DNA from: DATJZH01 sp035499215
GTDB lineage: Bacteria; Actinomycetota; Actinomycetes; Streptosporangiales; Streptosporangiaceae
DNA length: 8,225 nt
Assembly (NCBI GenBank): GCA_035499215.1
Contig: DATJZH010000272.1
Coordinates: 1 to 8,225 of the forward strand
Direction: 5' to 3'
The notes beneath the pieces are model-generated. The model searched no databases, was not told the DNA's origin, and saw only the letters and a program-made list of their open reading frames with translations. This document shows, one piece after another, positions 1 through 5,961 of this stretch (positions are counted from its first letter, which is position 1; the number at the start of each line of letters is the position of its first letter). Both the position numbers and the translations under genes were made by a program.

Positions 1-678
1 CGCACGGTCTTCGAGCTCGAGGAAGAGGGCATCGTTCCGCTGCGCGCGCGTATCGCCGAGCGCCTGTCGCAGAGCGGCCCGACCGTGAGTCAGACGGTGG
101 CCCGGATGCAGCGCGACGGGCTGCTGCGGATCGAGGGCGACCGGCAGCTGGCGCTGACCGCGGCCGGCCGCGCGCTGGCGATGCGCGTCATGCGCAAGCA
201 CAGGCTCGCCGAATGCCTGCTGGTCAGCGTGATCGGGCTGCCTTGGGAAGACGTTCACGTCGAGGCCTGCCGATGGGAGCACGTGATTTCCGACAGCGTC
301 GAGCGAAGGCTGGTGGAACTGCTGGGATACCCGGTTCGGTGCCCGCACGGAAATGTCATTCCCGGCCTCGCGGAACTCGGGGTTCCGGCTGTGGCAAGCC
401 AGCGCGCGGCCGACGCCGGGCGGGAGCGCGACGTGGCCATGACAAAGATCGCCTCGCTGCAAGCCGAGCCCGTGCTGATTTGCCGAATCAGCGAACAACT
501 GCAGAGCGATCCGGTTCTGATGCGTAAACTCAAGGACATTGGGATTCAACCAGGACGTGAGGTTACGCTGGCGGTCAGTGACGACGGTGTGCGGGTGACA
601 AGTGCGGACAAGGCTGGCGGGCTCACGGCAGAGCTGCCCCGCCACGTCGCCGCGCACCTGTTTGTCACGAAGCCATGA
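1..678 (+). CDS. ideR: IdeR/DtxR-family iron-dependent repressor, 5' partial
   Basis: This is an iron(II)-dependent DNA-binding repressor that in actinobacteria controls siderophore, iron-uptake and iron-storage genes. The frame is open from base 1, and the first visible residue aligns from memory with about residue 13 of M. tuberculosis IdeR, so only a dozen N-terminal residues are missing. Visible are the winged-helix part (LRARIAERLSQSGPTVSQTV), the dimerisation part (MRKHRLAECLL, then GLPWEDVHVEACRWEHV) and a C-terminal SH3-like domain. The metal ligands of the family are all recognisable: His and Glu of KHRLAE, His of VHVEA, Cys-x-x-Glu-His of CRWEH, and the SH3 ligands E and Q of ISEQLQ. 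The first-helix Met ligand lies outside the window. A hairpin follows the stop. Full ligand conservation argues for a working iron sensor. A paralogous DtxR-type or manganese regulator remains possible because the start and the gene's neighbours are not visible. Confidence 0.93.
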   Translation, partial: RTVFELEEEGIVPLRARIAERLSQSGPTVSQTVARMQRDGLLRIEGDRQLALTAAGRALAMRVMRKHRLAECLLVSVIGLPWEDVHVEACRWEHVISDSVERRLVELLGYPVRCPHGNVIPGLAELGVPAVASQRAADAGRERDVAMTKIASLQAEPVLICRISEQLQSDPVLMRKLKDIGIQPGREVTLAVSDDGVRVTSADKAGGLTAELPRHVAAHLFVTKP

Positions 679-711
679 ACGTCGTCGCGGTCCGCTATGC
701 CCTGGCGCCGA

Positions 712-739
712 GGGCCGGGAGCGGGCCGTGTCCGGCCCG
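712..739 (+). terminator. GC-rich hairpin after ideR
   Basis: A 7-bp perfect stem with a 4-base loop, CGGGCCG-TGTC-CGGCCCG at 722-739, lies 44 bases after the ideR stop. A competing arm, GGGCCGG at 712-718, can pair with CCGGCCC at 732-738. There is no U-tract, which is common for actinobacterial terminators. It probably separates ideR from the phosphatase gene. It is predicted from sequence symmetry only. Confidence 0.45.
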
Positions 740-791
740 AAGCTGATCTCCGCCCAGCCGGCGGCTGGCCGACGCCCCCGCGGGCCGTCCG

Positions 792-3044
792 GTGAAACAC
801 GATAACGACGTCGCCACCTGGGGCGAGCTCGACGCCGATGCAGTCCTTGGCCAGGTCGAGGCGGGCGTGGTGGTCATCGACCCGCAGGGCAAGCTGCTCT
901 ACGCGAACTCCTGTGCCGTCATGCTGTTCGGATTCCCCGACGACGGGGCGCATCTCATCGGCCGGCCGCTTGCCTCGCTCGGGTTCGAGGAGGGCGACGC
1001 GCAGAAGGCGCAGTCCCTGGCGGACCAGGTGCTGCGCGGCCGGGCCTGGGAAGGGATGATCGCGTGCCGGCGCACTGACGGGTCGCGCGTCTTCGTCCGG
1101 GCGCACGCGGCGCCGCTGCGCGATCCGTCCGGCGCGATCAGCGGCGTGGTGATCATTGGCCGGGAGGCGACGCGGCACGGCGGTCAGCGTGCCAGCGACC
1201 GGATCGGCCTGCTGGACCGGATCGGCGAGCGGCTGGCTGGCTCGCTGGAGCTGAGCATCACCATGCGGCAGGTCGCCGAGACGCTGGTCCCGCAGTTCGC
1301 CGACCATTGCTTCATCGACCTTTTCCAGGGCTACAAGCTGGTGCGCCGGGCCCAGTGGCACGCGCGGGGCTGGACTCCCGCGCCCGGTACCTGGGCGCGG
1401 GTGGGCGAGCAGATCAGCTACCCGCTGGGGCATTTCTGCCAGCAGGCCATGGCGCGGATGGACACCGTCGTCGTCGAGGACCTGGGCGAGGAGTACTTTC
1501 CTGCGCCGCACAACGAGAGCCTCCGGGAAGGGACCGAGATCGGGCTGACGTCGGTCATCGCCTCCCCGCTGATAGCCCGCGGCGAGCTGCTCGGCGTGAT
1601 GAGCCTGGGATTGTCCGGACTGACCGACCGCGAGGACCGGCATTATGCCGCCGACGATCGCGAGTTCCTCGCCGCCATCGCCGGCCGGGTCGCCATCGCG
1701 ATTGACAACGCGATGCTGTTCGAGGAGGAGCGCCGCACGGCGCTGGCCTTCCAGACCAGCCTGCTGCCGCGGGACCCGCCGCCGCTGGACGGTCTGGAAG
1801 TCGCGTACAAGTACGTGCCGGCCAAGCCGCTCGAGACACACGGCCAGGGCATCCAGACTCAGGTGGGCGGCGACTGGTACGACATCATCTCGCTGTCAGC
1901 AGGGCGCGTCGGCATCGTCATCGGCGACGTCGAGGGCCGCGGTGCGCGGGCCGCTGCGGCCATGGGCCAGCTCAGGGCTGCCCTGCGCGCGTTCGCCCAG
2001 GACGATAAGCCGCCCGCAGAGATCCTGCGCAGGCTGGATGACTGGTGCCGTTCGCTTGGCCCGTCGCAGGCCGAGGCGCAGGGTGTCGCGGCCTCCTACC
2101 CGCCGACGGTGAGCTGCACGTACCTGGTCTACGACGCCTGGTCGCGGATGCTGTCGTTCGCTAACGCCGGTCACGACGCGCCGATGCTCGTCACCGAGCG
2201 CGGCGCGTGCCAGCTCGACATCAAGTACAAGGGCGTGCTGCTGGGAGTGCGCGGCCGCGGCATGGCGGGGCTCCCGTCCTACCGGGAGGAGTCGCTGCAC
2301 CTCGCCCCCGGTTCCACGCTGGTGCTCTACACCGACGGCCTCACGGACCGGCGGCAGCGCATCGACGGTGCCGGGCACTACTCCGACGCCGAGGTGCAGC
2401 GTATGCTCCGGCAGGCGATCGGCAGCGCGGCGGGCGGCAGCGTCGAGGAGATCGCGCTGGCCGCCGAGTACGCGGTGCCTGGTGAGATCGACGACGACAT
2501 GGCCATCGTGGTCATGCGCACGTCACCAGTGGATCTGGCCTCCTGGGAAGGGCAGTTCCCGGCCGAGCCGATCAAGGTCTCGCAGGCACGGCGGGCAGCG
2601 CACGAGACGTTCCGGGCCTGGGGCATGGCACCGTCCCAGGCCGACCTGGCCTGCCTGCTGGTATCGGAGGTGGTGACGAACGTCGTGCTGCATGCAGCCG
2701 CCCCGCCCAGCCCGCGGCACGAGTTCGGCGCCGAGTTCGCGGCGGCCGGCTGGCCGGAGATCGGCGAGGAGTGGGATGGCGCGCCGTCCAGCGGCGGGCC
2801 GGCCGGCTCGGCGGGCACAGATTTCACCCTCCGGCTGCGCCGCGGCCACGAATCGGTCTGGGTCGAGGTGTTCGACGCCGACCTGCGGCTGCCCCGAATC
2901 CGCAGCGCGGCGGAAACCGACGAGGGCGGCCGCGGCCTCTACCTGGTCGACCAGCTCGCCACCCGGTGGGGCTCGCGGCCGACCAACGACGGCAAGGCCG
3001 TCTGGTTCGAGATACCGATCAAGGACGATCCGGCCTGCGGCTAG
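792..3044 (+). CDS. PAS-GAF-SpoIIE phosphatase-HATPase signalling protein
   Basis: A multidomain PP2C-type Ser/Thr phosphatase of 750 residues, of the kind that resets anti-anti-sigma factors in actinobacteria. Domains in order: PAS (about 18-127), GAF (about 138-307), a short helical linker, SpoIIE/PP2C (about 325-575) and a GHKL HATPase of RsbW type (about 595-750). Phosphatase motifs are GGDWYD (359-364), GDVEGRG (378-384), NAGHD (458-462), YTDG (513-516) and DDDMA (567-571), so the metal-binding aspartates are present. The ATPase has an N-box SEVVTN (625-630) and a glycine box EGGRGLYLV (711-719). About 40 residues rich in Gly, Ala and Pro separate these boxes. No membrane segment or signal peptide is seen, so it is probably cytoplasmic and senses a small ligand or redox state through PAS or GAF. 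The GTG start has no clear ribosome site, but an in-frame stop at 744-746 leaves no other common start upstream that keeps the PAS domain. Its sigma-factor partner is not in the window. Confidence 0.93.
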   Translation: MKHDNDVATWGELDADAVLGQVEAGVVVIDPQGKLLYANSCAVMLFGFPDDGAHLIGRPLASLGFEEGDAQKAQSLADQVLRGRAWEGMIACRRTDGSRVFVRAHAAPLRDPSGAISGVVIIGREATRHGGQRASDRIGLLDRIGERLAGSLELSITMRQVAETLVPQFADHCFIDLFQGYKLVRRAQWHARGWTPAPGTWARVGEQISYPLGHFCQQAMARMDTVVVEDLGEEYFPAPHNESLREGTEIGLTSVIASPLIARGELLGVMSLGLSGLTDREDRHYAADDREFLAAIAGRVAIAIDNAMLFEEERRTALAFQTSLLPRDPPPLDGLEVAYKYVPAKPLETHGQGIQTQVGGDWYDIISLSAGRVGIVIGDVEGRGARAAAAMGQLRAALRAFAQDDKPPAEILRRLDDWCRSLGPSQAEAQGVAASYPPTVSCTYLVYDAWSRMLSFANAGHDAPMLVTERGACQLDIKYKGVLLGVRGRGMAGLPSYREESLHLAPGSTLVLYTDGLTDRRQRIDGAGHYSDAEVQRMLRQAIGSAAGGSVEEIALAAEYAVPGEIDDDMAIVVMRTSPVDLASWEGQFPAEPIKVSQARRAAHETFRAWGMAPSQADLACLLVSEVVTNVVLHAAAPPSPRHEFGAEFAAAGWPEIGEEWDGAPSSGGPAGSAGTDFTLRLRRGHESVWVEVFDADLRLPRIRSAAETDEGGRGLYLVDQLATRWGSRPTNDGKAVWFEIPIKDDPACG

Positions 3045-3050
3045 CAGCCG
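3038..3050. terminator. Small hairpin between convergent stops
   Basis: CGGCT-AGC-AGCCG forms a 5-bp stem with a 3-base loop exactly between the convergent stop codons of the phosphatase (3042-3044) and the small membrane protein (stop at 3051-3053). Being symmetric, it could act in both directions. It is short and lacks a U-tract, so terminator function is a guess from position. Confidence 0.3.
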
Positions 3051-3218
3051 TTAGCGGTGCGACGCGGCCCAGAGCGTGAGTGCCGCCAGCACGAAACCGG
3101 CCATAACCGTGAGCAGCATCTTCCCGGTGACCGGCAGCCCCATCCTGCGCCGCAGCCGCATCGCGAGAAGCGCGACCAGGACGGCGAGAAATCCGAGCAG
3201 TACCAGGCCCTGGCTCAT
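3051..3218 (-). CDS. 55-residue two-helix membrane protein
   Basis: A small gene of 55 codons plus TAA, with an ATG start preceded by a good ribosome site (GGGAGG, then GCGGC, then ATG). The product has two hydrophobic stretches, about residues 4-20 (GLVLLGFLAVLVALLA) and 35-51 (LLTVMAGFVLAALTLW), joined by a basic turn (RLRRRMGLPVTGK). This predicts a hairpin in the membrane with the basic loop in the cytoplasm. I recognise no family. It lies 129 bases downstream of the MerR gene on the same strand, so it could be in its transcript, and its stop is six bases from the phosphatase stop. The composition and the ribosome site make it credible despite its size. It could be a modulator of a membrane complex or a type of small stress protein, but nothing in the sequence says which. 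Confidence 0.68.
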   Translation of the reverse strand: MSQGLVLLGFLAVLVALLAMRLRRRMGLPVTGKMLLTVMAGFVLAALTLWAASHR

Positions 3219-3304
3219 GCCGCCTCCCGCAGTCCGCTGCTTCGAGCATAGAGGAAGGGGCCGGGCGTGCCGGGAGCCTCGCGCAAGCAGCCTCGCGCCG
3301 GGAC

Positions 3305-3355
3305 CGCGGCTGGTCGTGCGGCGCGGCTGGTCGTGCGGCGCGGCTGGTCAGGCGG
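3305..3355. repeat. Three 17-bp tandem repeats at the merR 3' end
   Basis: Two identical 17-bp units (CGCGGCTGGTCGTGCGG at 3305-3321 and 3322-3338) are followed by a third copy at 3339-3355 that differs at two positions. The third copy holds the MerR stop codon (TCA on this strand), so the array probably grew by slippage from the end of the coding region. The unit is not a multiple of three. No function is evident. Confidence 0.85.
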
Positions 3356-3797
3356 CCCCGTCGCCGAGCAGCGGCGGGACGACAGCCAGTCCGGACGACC
3401 GGATGATCGCGGGCACCTCGTCCGCCTCCGCTGGCCCGCGCACCGAGTCCTGCAGCCGGCGCAGCGTCGTCAGCTGGCGGACCAGCGCCTCGATCCGCTC
3501 CTGCACGAGGCGTCCCGCCGCGGCACGCTGAGCGGCGCTGACCGACCTGCCAGCCGCCAGCCTGGCCAGCGGCTTGATCTCCTCCAGCCCGAAGCCGAGT
3601 TCTTTGAGCGCCAGCGCAGTCGCGATATATCCGCGGTACTCGCGCGGGTATCTGCGGGTGCCGCCGGGCGAGCGGCGCGGCTCGGGCAAGATGCCGAGTT
3701 CCTCGTAGTACCTGATGGTGCGGCTGCTCACCCCGGCGTCCCTGGCCAGCTGGCCGATAGTGACCAGGCCGGCCGTATCCTCACTGATCTTTGTCAT
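3348..3797 (-). CDS. MerR-family transcriptional regulator
   Basis: A 149-residue regulator. The N-terminal winged helix-turn-helix is typical of MerR (residues about 11-80): TIGQLARDAGVSSRTIRYYEELGIL, then the wing with GGTRRYPREY, and an ALKELGFGLEEIK helix. A long dimerisation helix follows (about 86-118, AQRAAAGRLVQERIEAL and onward), and the tail is short and hydrophobic (IIRSSGLAVVPPLL). There is no cysteine anywhere, so it is not a thiol metal sensor of the MerR, CueR or ZntR kind, and there is no large ligand-binding domain. The ATG start has only a weak GGGGG ribosome site about 12 bases upstream. It is divergent from the thiolase gene, which makes that gene and itself likely targets. 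MerR proteins of the LiuR type control acyl-CoA catabolism in proteobacteria, which is an analogy only. The effector is unknown. Confidence 0.9.
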   Translation of the reverse strand: MTKISEDTAGLVTIGQLARDAGVSSRTIRYYEELGILPEPRRSPGGTRRYPREYRGYIATALALKELGFGLEEIKPLARLAAGRSVSAAQRAAAGRLVQERIEALVRQLTTLRRLQDSVRGPAEADEVPAIIRSSGLAVVPPLLGDGAA

Positions 3798-3935
3798 GTT
3801 TGCTGCTACCCCCGTGATGTGCGCGCCGGGGAATGTGGGTGCCCCCCGCGGCTTGACGACCTATCCCGACCGTTACCCGACGGTGCTGCGGCCCCCGGTA
3901 TCTCGTGCGCGCCCTGGCCTGTCATCACGGATAGT

Positions 3936-3950
3936 AGTTGCGTTGTAACT
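3936..3950. promoter_or_regulatory. Imperfect palindrome in the merR-thiolase upstream region
   Basis: AGTTGCGTTGTAACT has AGTT/AACT arms and an inner C/G match, in an AT-richer patch (about 3930-3956) between the divergent MerR and thiolase genes. It lies 138 bases upstream of the MerR start and 160 bases upstream of the thiolase start. A TATAGC just after it (3951-3956) could be a -10 element. It is a candidate operator only, with arms too short to be sure. The rest of this 313-base gene-free stretch (3798-4110) shows no supported gene. Confidence 0.3.
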
Positions 3951-4100
3951 TATAGCGAGTGACATTCGGCTGTCCTGCCGGGCGACGGCCACGGCCGTCA
4001 GGCACTCGCGACCTGCGGGTAATGTCGGAACAGACCGGCCAGATCCGCCAGGTGCCGCCCGGCCGGGAAGGCAGCGGGCGCGGTCAGCAGGCCGCTGCGT

Positions 4101-4113
4101 GGAGGTTGCTTTG
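4101..4113 (+). promoter_or_regulatory. Ribosome site that fixes a TTG start
   Basis: GGAGG at 4101-4105 is followed by TTGCT and then TTG at 4111. The spacing of five bases is close to ideal, and it excludes the longer reading from GTG 4099, in which the Shine-Dalgarno sequence would lie inside the gene. Confidence 0.75.
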
Positions 4114-5262
4114 TCTGACGCTTACATTGTCGGTGCAGTACGCACGCCTATCGGCAGACGGGGCGGGGGCCTATCGGCGGTCCATCCCGCTGACCTGGCG
4201 GCGCACGTGCTGGCCGAGCTGATCGCGCGGACGGGCGCTGACCCGTCGGCGGTCGACGATGTGATCATGGGCTGCGTATCGCAGATCGGGCCGCAGTCCA
4301 TCGACATCGCGCGCACCGCGTGGCTGTCCGCCGGCCTGCCGGAAAGCGTTCCCGGCGTCACTATCGACCGCCAGTGCGGGTCCTCCCAGCAGGCGCTGCA
4401 CTTTGCCGCGCAGGCGGTGCTGTCCGGAACCCAGGACCTGGTGGTGGCGGCGGGCGTGGAGAGCATGAGCATGGTGCCGATGGGCTCCCCGGTCAGCCTC
4501 CCGGCCGAAAATGGCATGGGCCCGCCGTATGGCCGGGGCTGGCATGACCGCTATGGAAATCAGGAGATATCGCAGTTCCGCGGAGCCCAGCTGGTCTGCG
4601 AGAAGTGGGGATTCAAGCGCTGGCAGCTCGATGAGTACGCACTTGCCAGCCACCGCAAGGCCGTGCGGGCGATGGACGAGGGCCGGTTCGACCGGGAGAT
4701 CACCCCGGTGGGCGGGGTGACCGCCGACGAGGGGCCGAGGCGGGACACCTCGCTGGCGAAGATGGCACAGCTCAGGCCCTTGCGGGAGGGCTGGGAGATT
4801 ACCGCTGCGACGGCCTCACAGATCTCCGATGGCGCGGCGGCACTGCTCATCGCATCCCCGACGGCTGTCCGGCGACATGGTTTCACGCCGCGGGCCAGGA
4901 TTCACGCCCTGTCGGTTGTCGGCTCCGACCCGGTGCTCATGCTGACCGGGCCGATCCCGGCGACCGAGCAGGTCCTGGCCAGGGGACACCTGAGCATCGA
5001 CGACATTGACGTCTTCGAGGTCAACGAGGCCTTCGCGCCCGCCGTACTTGCCTGGTCGGCGGATACCGGCGGCTCGCTGGAGAGGACCAACCCGAACGGC
5101 GGCGCGATCGCGCTCGGTCATCCGCTCGGCGCAACTGGCACGATCGCGCTGATCAAGGTCCTGCATGAGCTCGAGCGGCACGGCGGCCGGTATGGCCTGC
5201 AGACCATGTGCGAAGGCGGCGGACAGGCCAACGCCACCATCATCGAGCGCCTCGCCGCCTGA
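4111..5262 (+). CDS. Thiolase (acetyl-CoA acyltransferase), FadA5-like
   Basis: A 383-residue thiolase of the degradative type, cleaving 3-ketoacyl-CoA with CoA to release acetyl-CoA at the end of a beta-oxidation turn. The TTG start gives the usual family N-terminus (SDAYIVGAVRTPIG). The nucleophile Cys89 sits in DRQCGSSQQA, Asn305 is in NEAFAP, His337 in GGAIALGHPLGATG and the second Cys367 in MCEGGG, so all four catalytic motifs are intact. Stretches such as YGNQEISQFRGAQL and LTGPIPAT resemble, from memory, the mycobacterial steroid thiolase FadA5 more than biosynthetic acetoacetyl-CoA thiolases, but substrate choice cannot be read from this. It is a stand-alone gene here: no dehydrogenase or hydratase is adjacent, so the enzyme must draw on partners elsewhere. 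The divergent MerR gene is its likely regulator. The gene ends in a hairpin that overlaps its stop codon. Confidence 0.95.
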   Translation: MSDAYIVGAVRTPIGRRGGGLSAVHPADLAAHVLAELIARTGADPSAVDDVIMGCVSQIGPQSIDIARTAWLSAGLPESVPGVTIDRQCGSSQQALHFAAQAVLSGTQDLVVAAGVESMSMVPMGSPVSLPAENGMGPPYGRGWHDRYGNQEISQFRGAQLVCEKWGFKRWQLDEYALASHRKAVRAMDEGRFDREITPVGGVTADEGPRRDTSLAKMAQLRPLREGWEITAATASQISDGAAALLIASPTAVRRHGFTPRARIHALSVVGSDPVLMLTGPIPATEQVLARGHLSIDDIDVFEVNEAFAPAVLAWSADTGGSLERTNPNGGAIALGHPLGATGTIALIKVLHELERHGGRYGLQTMCEGGGQANATIIERLAA

Positions 5263-5282
5263 CCGGTTCGGAGCAGGCGGCG
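5253..5282 (+). terminator. Hairpin over the thiolase stop codon
   Basis: Perfect 9-bp arms, CGCCGCCTG (5253-5261) and CAGGCGGCG (5274-5282), are separated by 12 bases. The left arm contains the last codons and part of the TGA stop. It is GC-rich with no U-tract and probably terminates the thiolase message before the hsp20 unit. Confidence 0.55.
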
Positions 5283-5368
5283 CAGGCCGGCGGCAGGGCC
5301 GGGCGGCGCGGGCCCGCTGCGCAGCCATCCGGAGCGATCTGGCGCCGGCGCGGGCCGAGGAAGAAATA

Positions 5369-5384
5369 TCCAACTCAAGTTGGA
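5369..5384. promoter_or_regulatory. Palindrome upstream of hsp20, candidate operator
   Basis: TCCAACT-CA-AGTTGGA has perfect 7-bp arms with a 2-base centre, in an AT-rich patch that stands out from the GC-rich flanks. It contains ACTCAAG, which is one half of the HspR/HAIR consensus (CTTGAGT-N7-ACTCAAG), but the other half is missing at the required spacing. Its position, with TTGGAA (5380-5385) as a poor -35 candidate, fits a repressor site for the hsp20 promoter. The MerR regulator encoded after hsp20 is the natural candidate to bind it. Confidence 0.55.
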
Positions 5385-5401
5385 AGTTATTGCCTACGGG
5401 A

Positions 5402-5431
5402 GGTCTAATTTAGCTAGACCGAAAGATCTAG
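5402..5431. promoter_or_regulatory. Overlapping inverted repeats in the hsp20 leader
   Basis: GGTCTA (5402-5407) and TAGACC (5415-5420) form a perfect 6-bp inverted repeat with a 7-base spacer. Overlapping it, CTAGA (5414-5418) and TCTAG (5427-5431) form a second one with an 8-base spacer. Both cannot form at the same time as RNA. The first has arm-N7-arm geometry like a HspR-type operator but a different sequence, so it may be a DNA site or a leader structure. Confidence 0.45.
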
Positions 5432-5452
5432 GCACCGCAGAGAAGGTGAACC
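5431..5452 (+). promoter_or_regulatory. Stem that could hide the hsp20 ribosome site
   Basis: GGCACC can pair with GGTG-AA-CC across the loop GCAGAGAA, leaving a two-base bulge. The right side includes GGTG of the Shine-Dalgarno sequence GAAGGTG (5442-5448), which is 7 bases before the ATG. The stem is weak enough to melt with heat, the behaviour expected of an RNA thermometer. This is inference from pairing alone. Confidence 0.25.
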
Positions 5453-5455
5453 ACA

Positions 5456-5884
5456 ATGCTGCTCACATCGTTCGACCCGATCAGTGCTGAGTTCGACCGC
5501 CTGGTTCAGCGCGCTTTCGGCCCGGTCGGTGCAGCCAGGCCCGTGATGCGGATGGACGGGATCCGGCGCGAGGACGCCGTCGAGCTCCGCTTCGACCTGC
5601 CGGGCATCGACACCGACAGTATCGACGTGACCGTGGACCGCGGCCTGCTGACCGTCAGCGCACACCGGGGCGAGGAGTACGCCGAGGGCGAGAAGCCCTT
5701 TATCCGGGAGCGGGTCATGGGCTCGTTCACGCGCCAGGTCCGCCTGTCCGAGGCCGTCGACTCCGAGAAGATCGAAGCTGGTTACGACCGCGGCATCCTG
5801 ACGGTCCGGCTTCCGCTCGCGGAGAAGGCGCTGCCGCGCAAGGTCGAGGTCAGGACAGAGGCCAAGGCGGAAATCGCCGCCTGA
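5456..5884 (+). CDS. Hsp20-family small heat-shock protein
   Basis: A 142-residue alpha-crystallin-type chaperone that binds unfolding proteins without ATP and holds them for refolding by DnaK or ClpB. It has a short N-terminal arm (1-33, MLLTSFDPISAEFDRLVQRAF), an alpha-crystallin domain (about 34-130) and a short tail. Diagnostic pieces are LRFDLPGIDTDSIDVTVDRGLLTVSAHR, the loop with IRERVMGSFTRQVRL, and YDRGILTVRLPLAEKALPRKVEV. The C-terminal V-E-V (130-132) stands where the I-x-I oligomerisation motif is expected. The length is usual for actinobacterial Hsp18/Hsp20. The ATG start is preceded by GAAGGTG at good spacing. The gene is followed by a very stable hairpin and then a HspR-like regulator, which suggests heat- or stress-inducible control by that neighbour. 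Confidence 0.95.
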   Translation: MLLTSFDPISAEFDRLVQRAFGPVGAARPVMRMDGIRREDAVELRFDLPGIDTDSIDVTVDRGLLTVSAHRGEEYAEGEKPFIRERVMGSFTRQVRLSEAVDSEKIEAGYDRGILTVRLPLAEKALPRKVEVRTEAKAEIAA

Positions 5885-5904
5885 TCCGCGATAGGTACCC
5901 TGCT

Positions 5905-5936
5905 AGGGCCCGCGCGGACGAGTCTGCGCGGGCCCT
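5905..5936 (+). terminator. Very stable hairpin between hsp20 and its regulator
   Basis: Perfect 11-bp arms, AGGGCCCGCGC (5905-5915) and GCGCGGGCCCT (5926-5936), are extended by a G-U, a G-C and an A-U pair to a 14-bp stem with loop CGAG. It begins 20 bases after the hsp20 stop. No U-tract follows. This is the strongest terminator-like structure in the window. Since the regulator's ribosome site starts only 12 bases later, it probably acts as an attenuator or mRNA-end stabiliser within the operon. Confidence 0.8.
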
Positions 5937-5961
5937 GCGTCAGTCCCGGAGGTGAGTTCCG

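Noticed and set aside
546..1841. Long minus-strand frame (431 codons) opposite the end of ideR and the phosphatase gene
   Set aside because: It lies antisense to recognisable IdeR, PAS, GAF and phosphatase sequence. Its Arg/Pro/His/Gln-rich product has no recognisable motif and is typical of a frame mirrored by a high-GC gene.
3267..3962. Plus-strand frame of 231 codons over the MerR gene
   Set aside because: It is antisense to a clear MerR helix-turn-helix gene, and its product is Arg-rich with no family signature.
4022..4222. Frame starting MSEQTGQIRQVPPGR upstream of the thiolase
   Set aside because: The first residues look plausible, but there is no ribosome site, and after 30 codons it runs out of frame into the thiolase gene with a meaningless product.
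4171..5373. Several minus-strand frames opposite the thiolase
   Set aside because: All are antisense to an intact enzyme with complete catalytic motifs and have shadow-like composition.
5359..5379. Canonical HspR/HAIR operator upstream of hsp20
   Set aside because: Only the ACTCAAG half (5373-5379) is present. The bases at the required N7 distance (GGAAGAA) do not match CTTGAGT.
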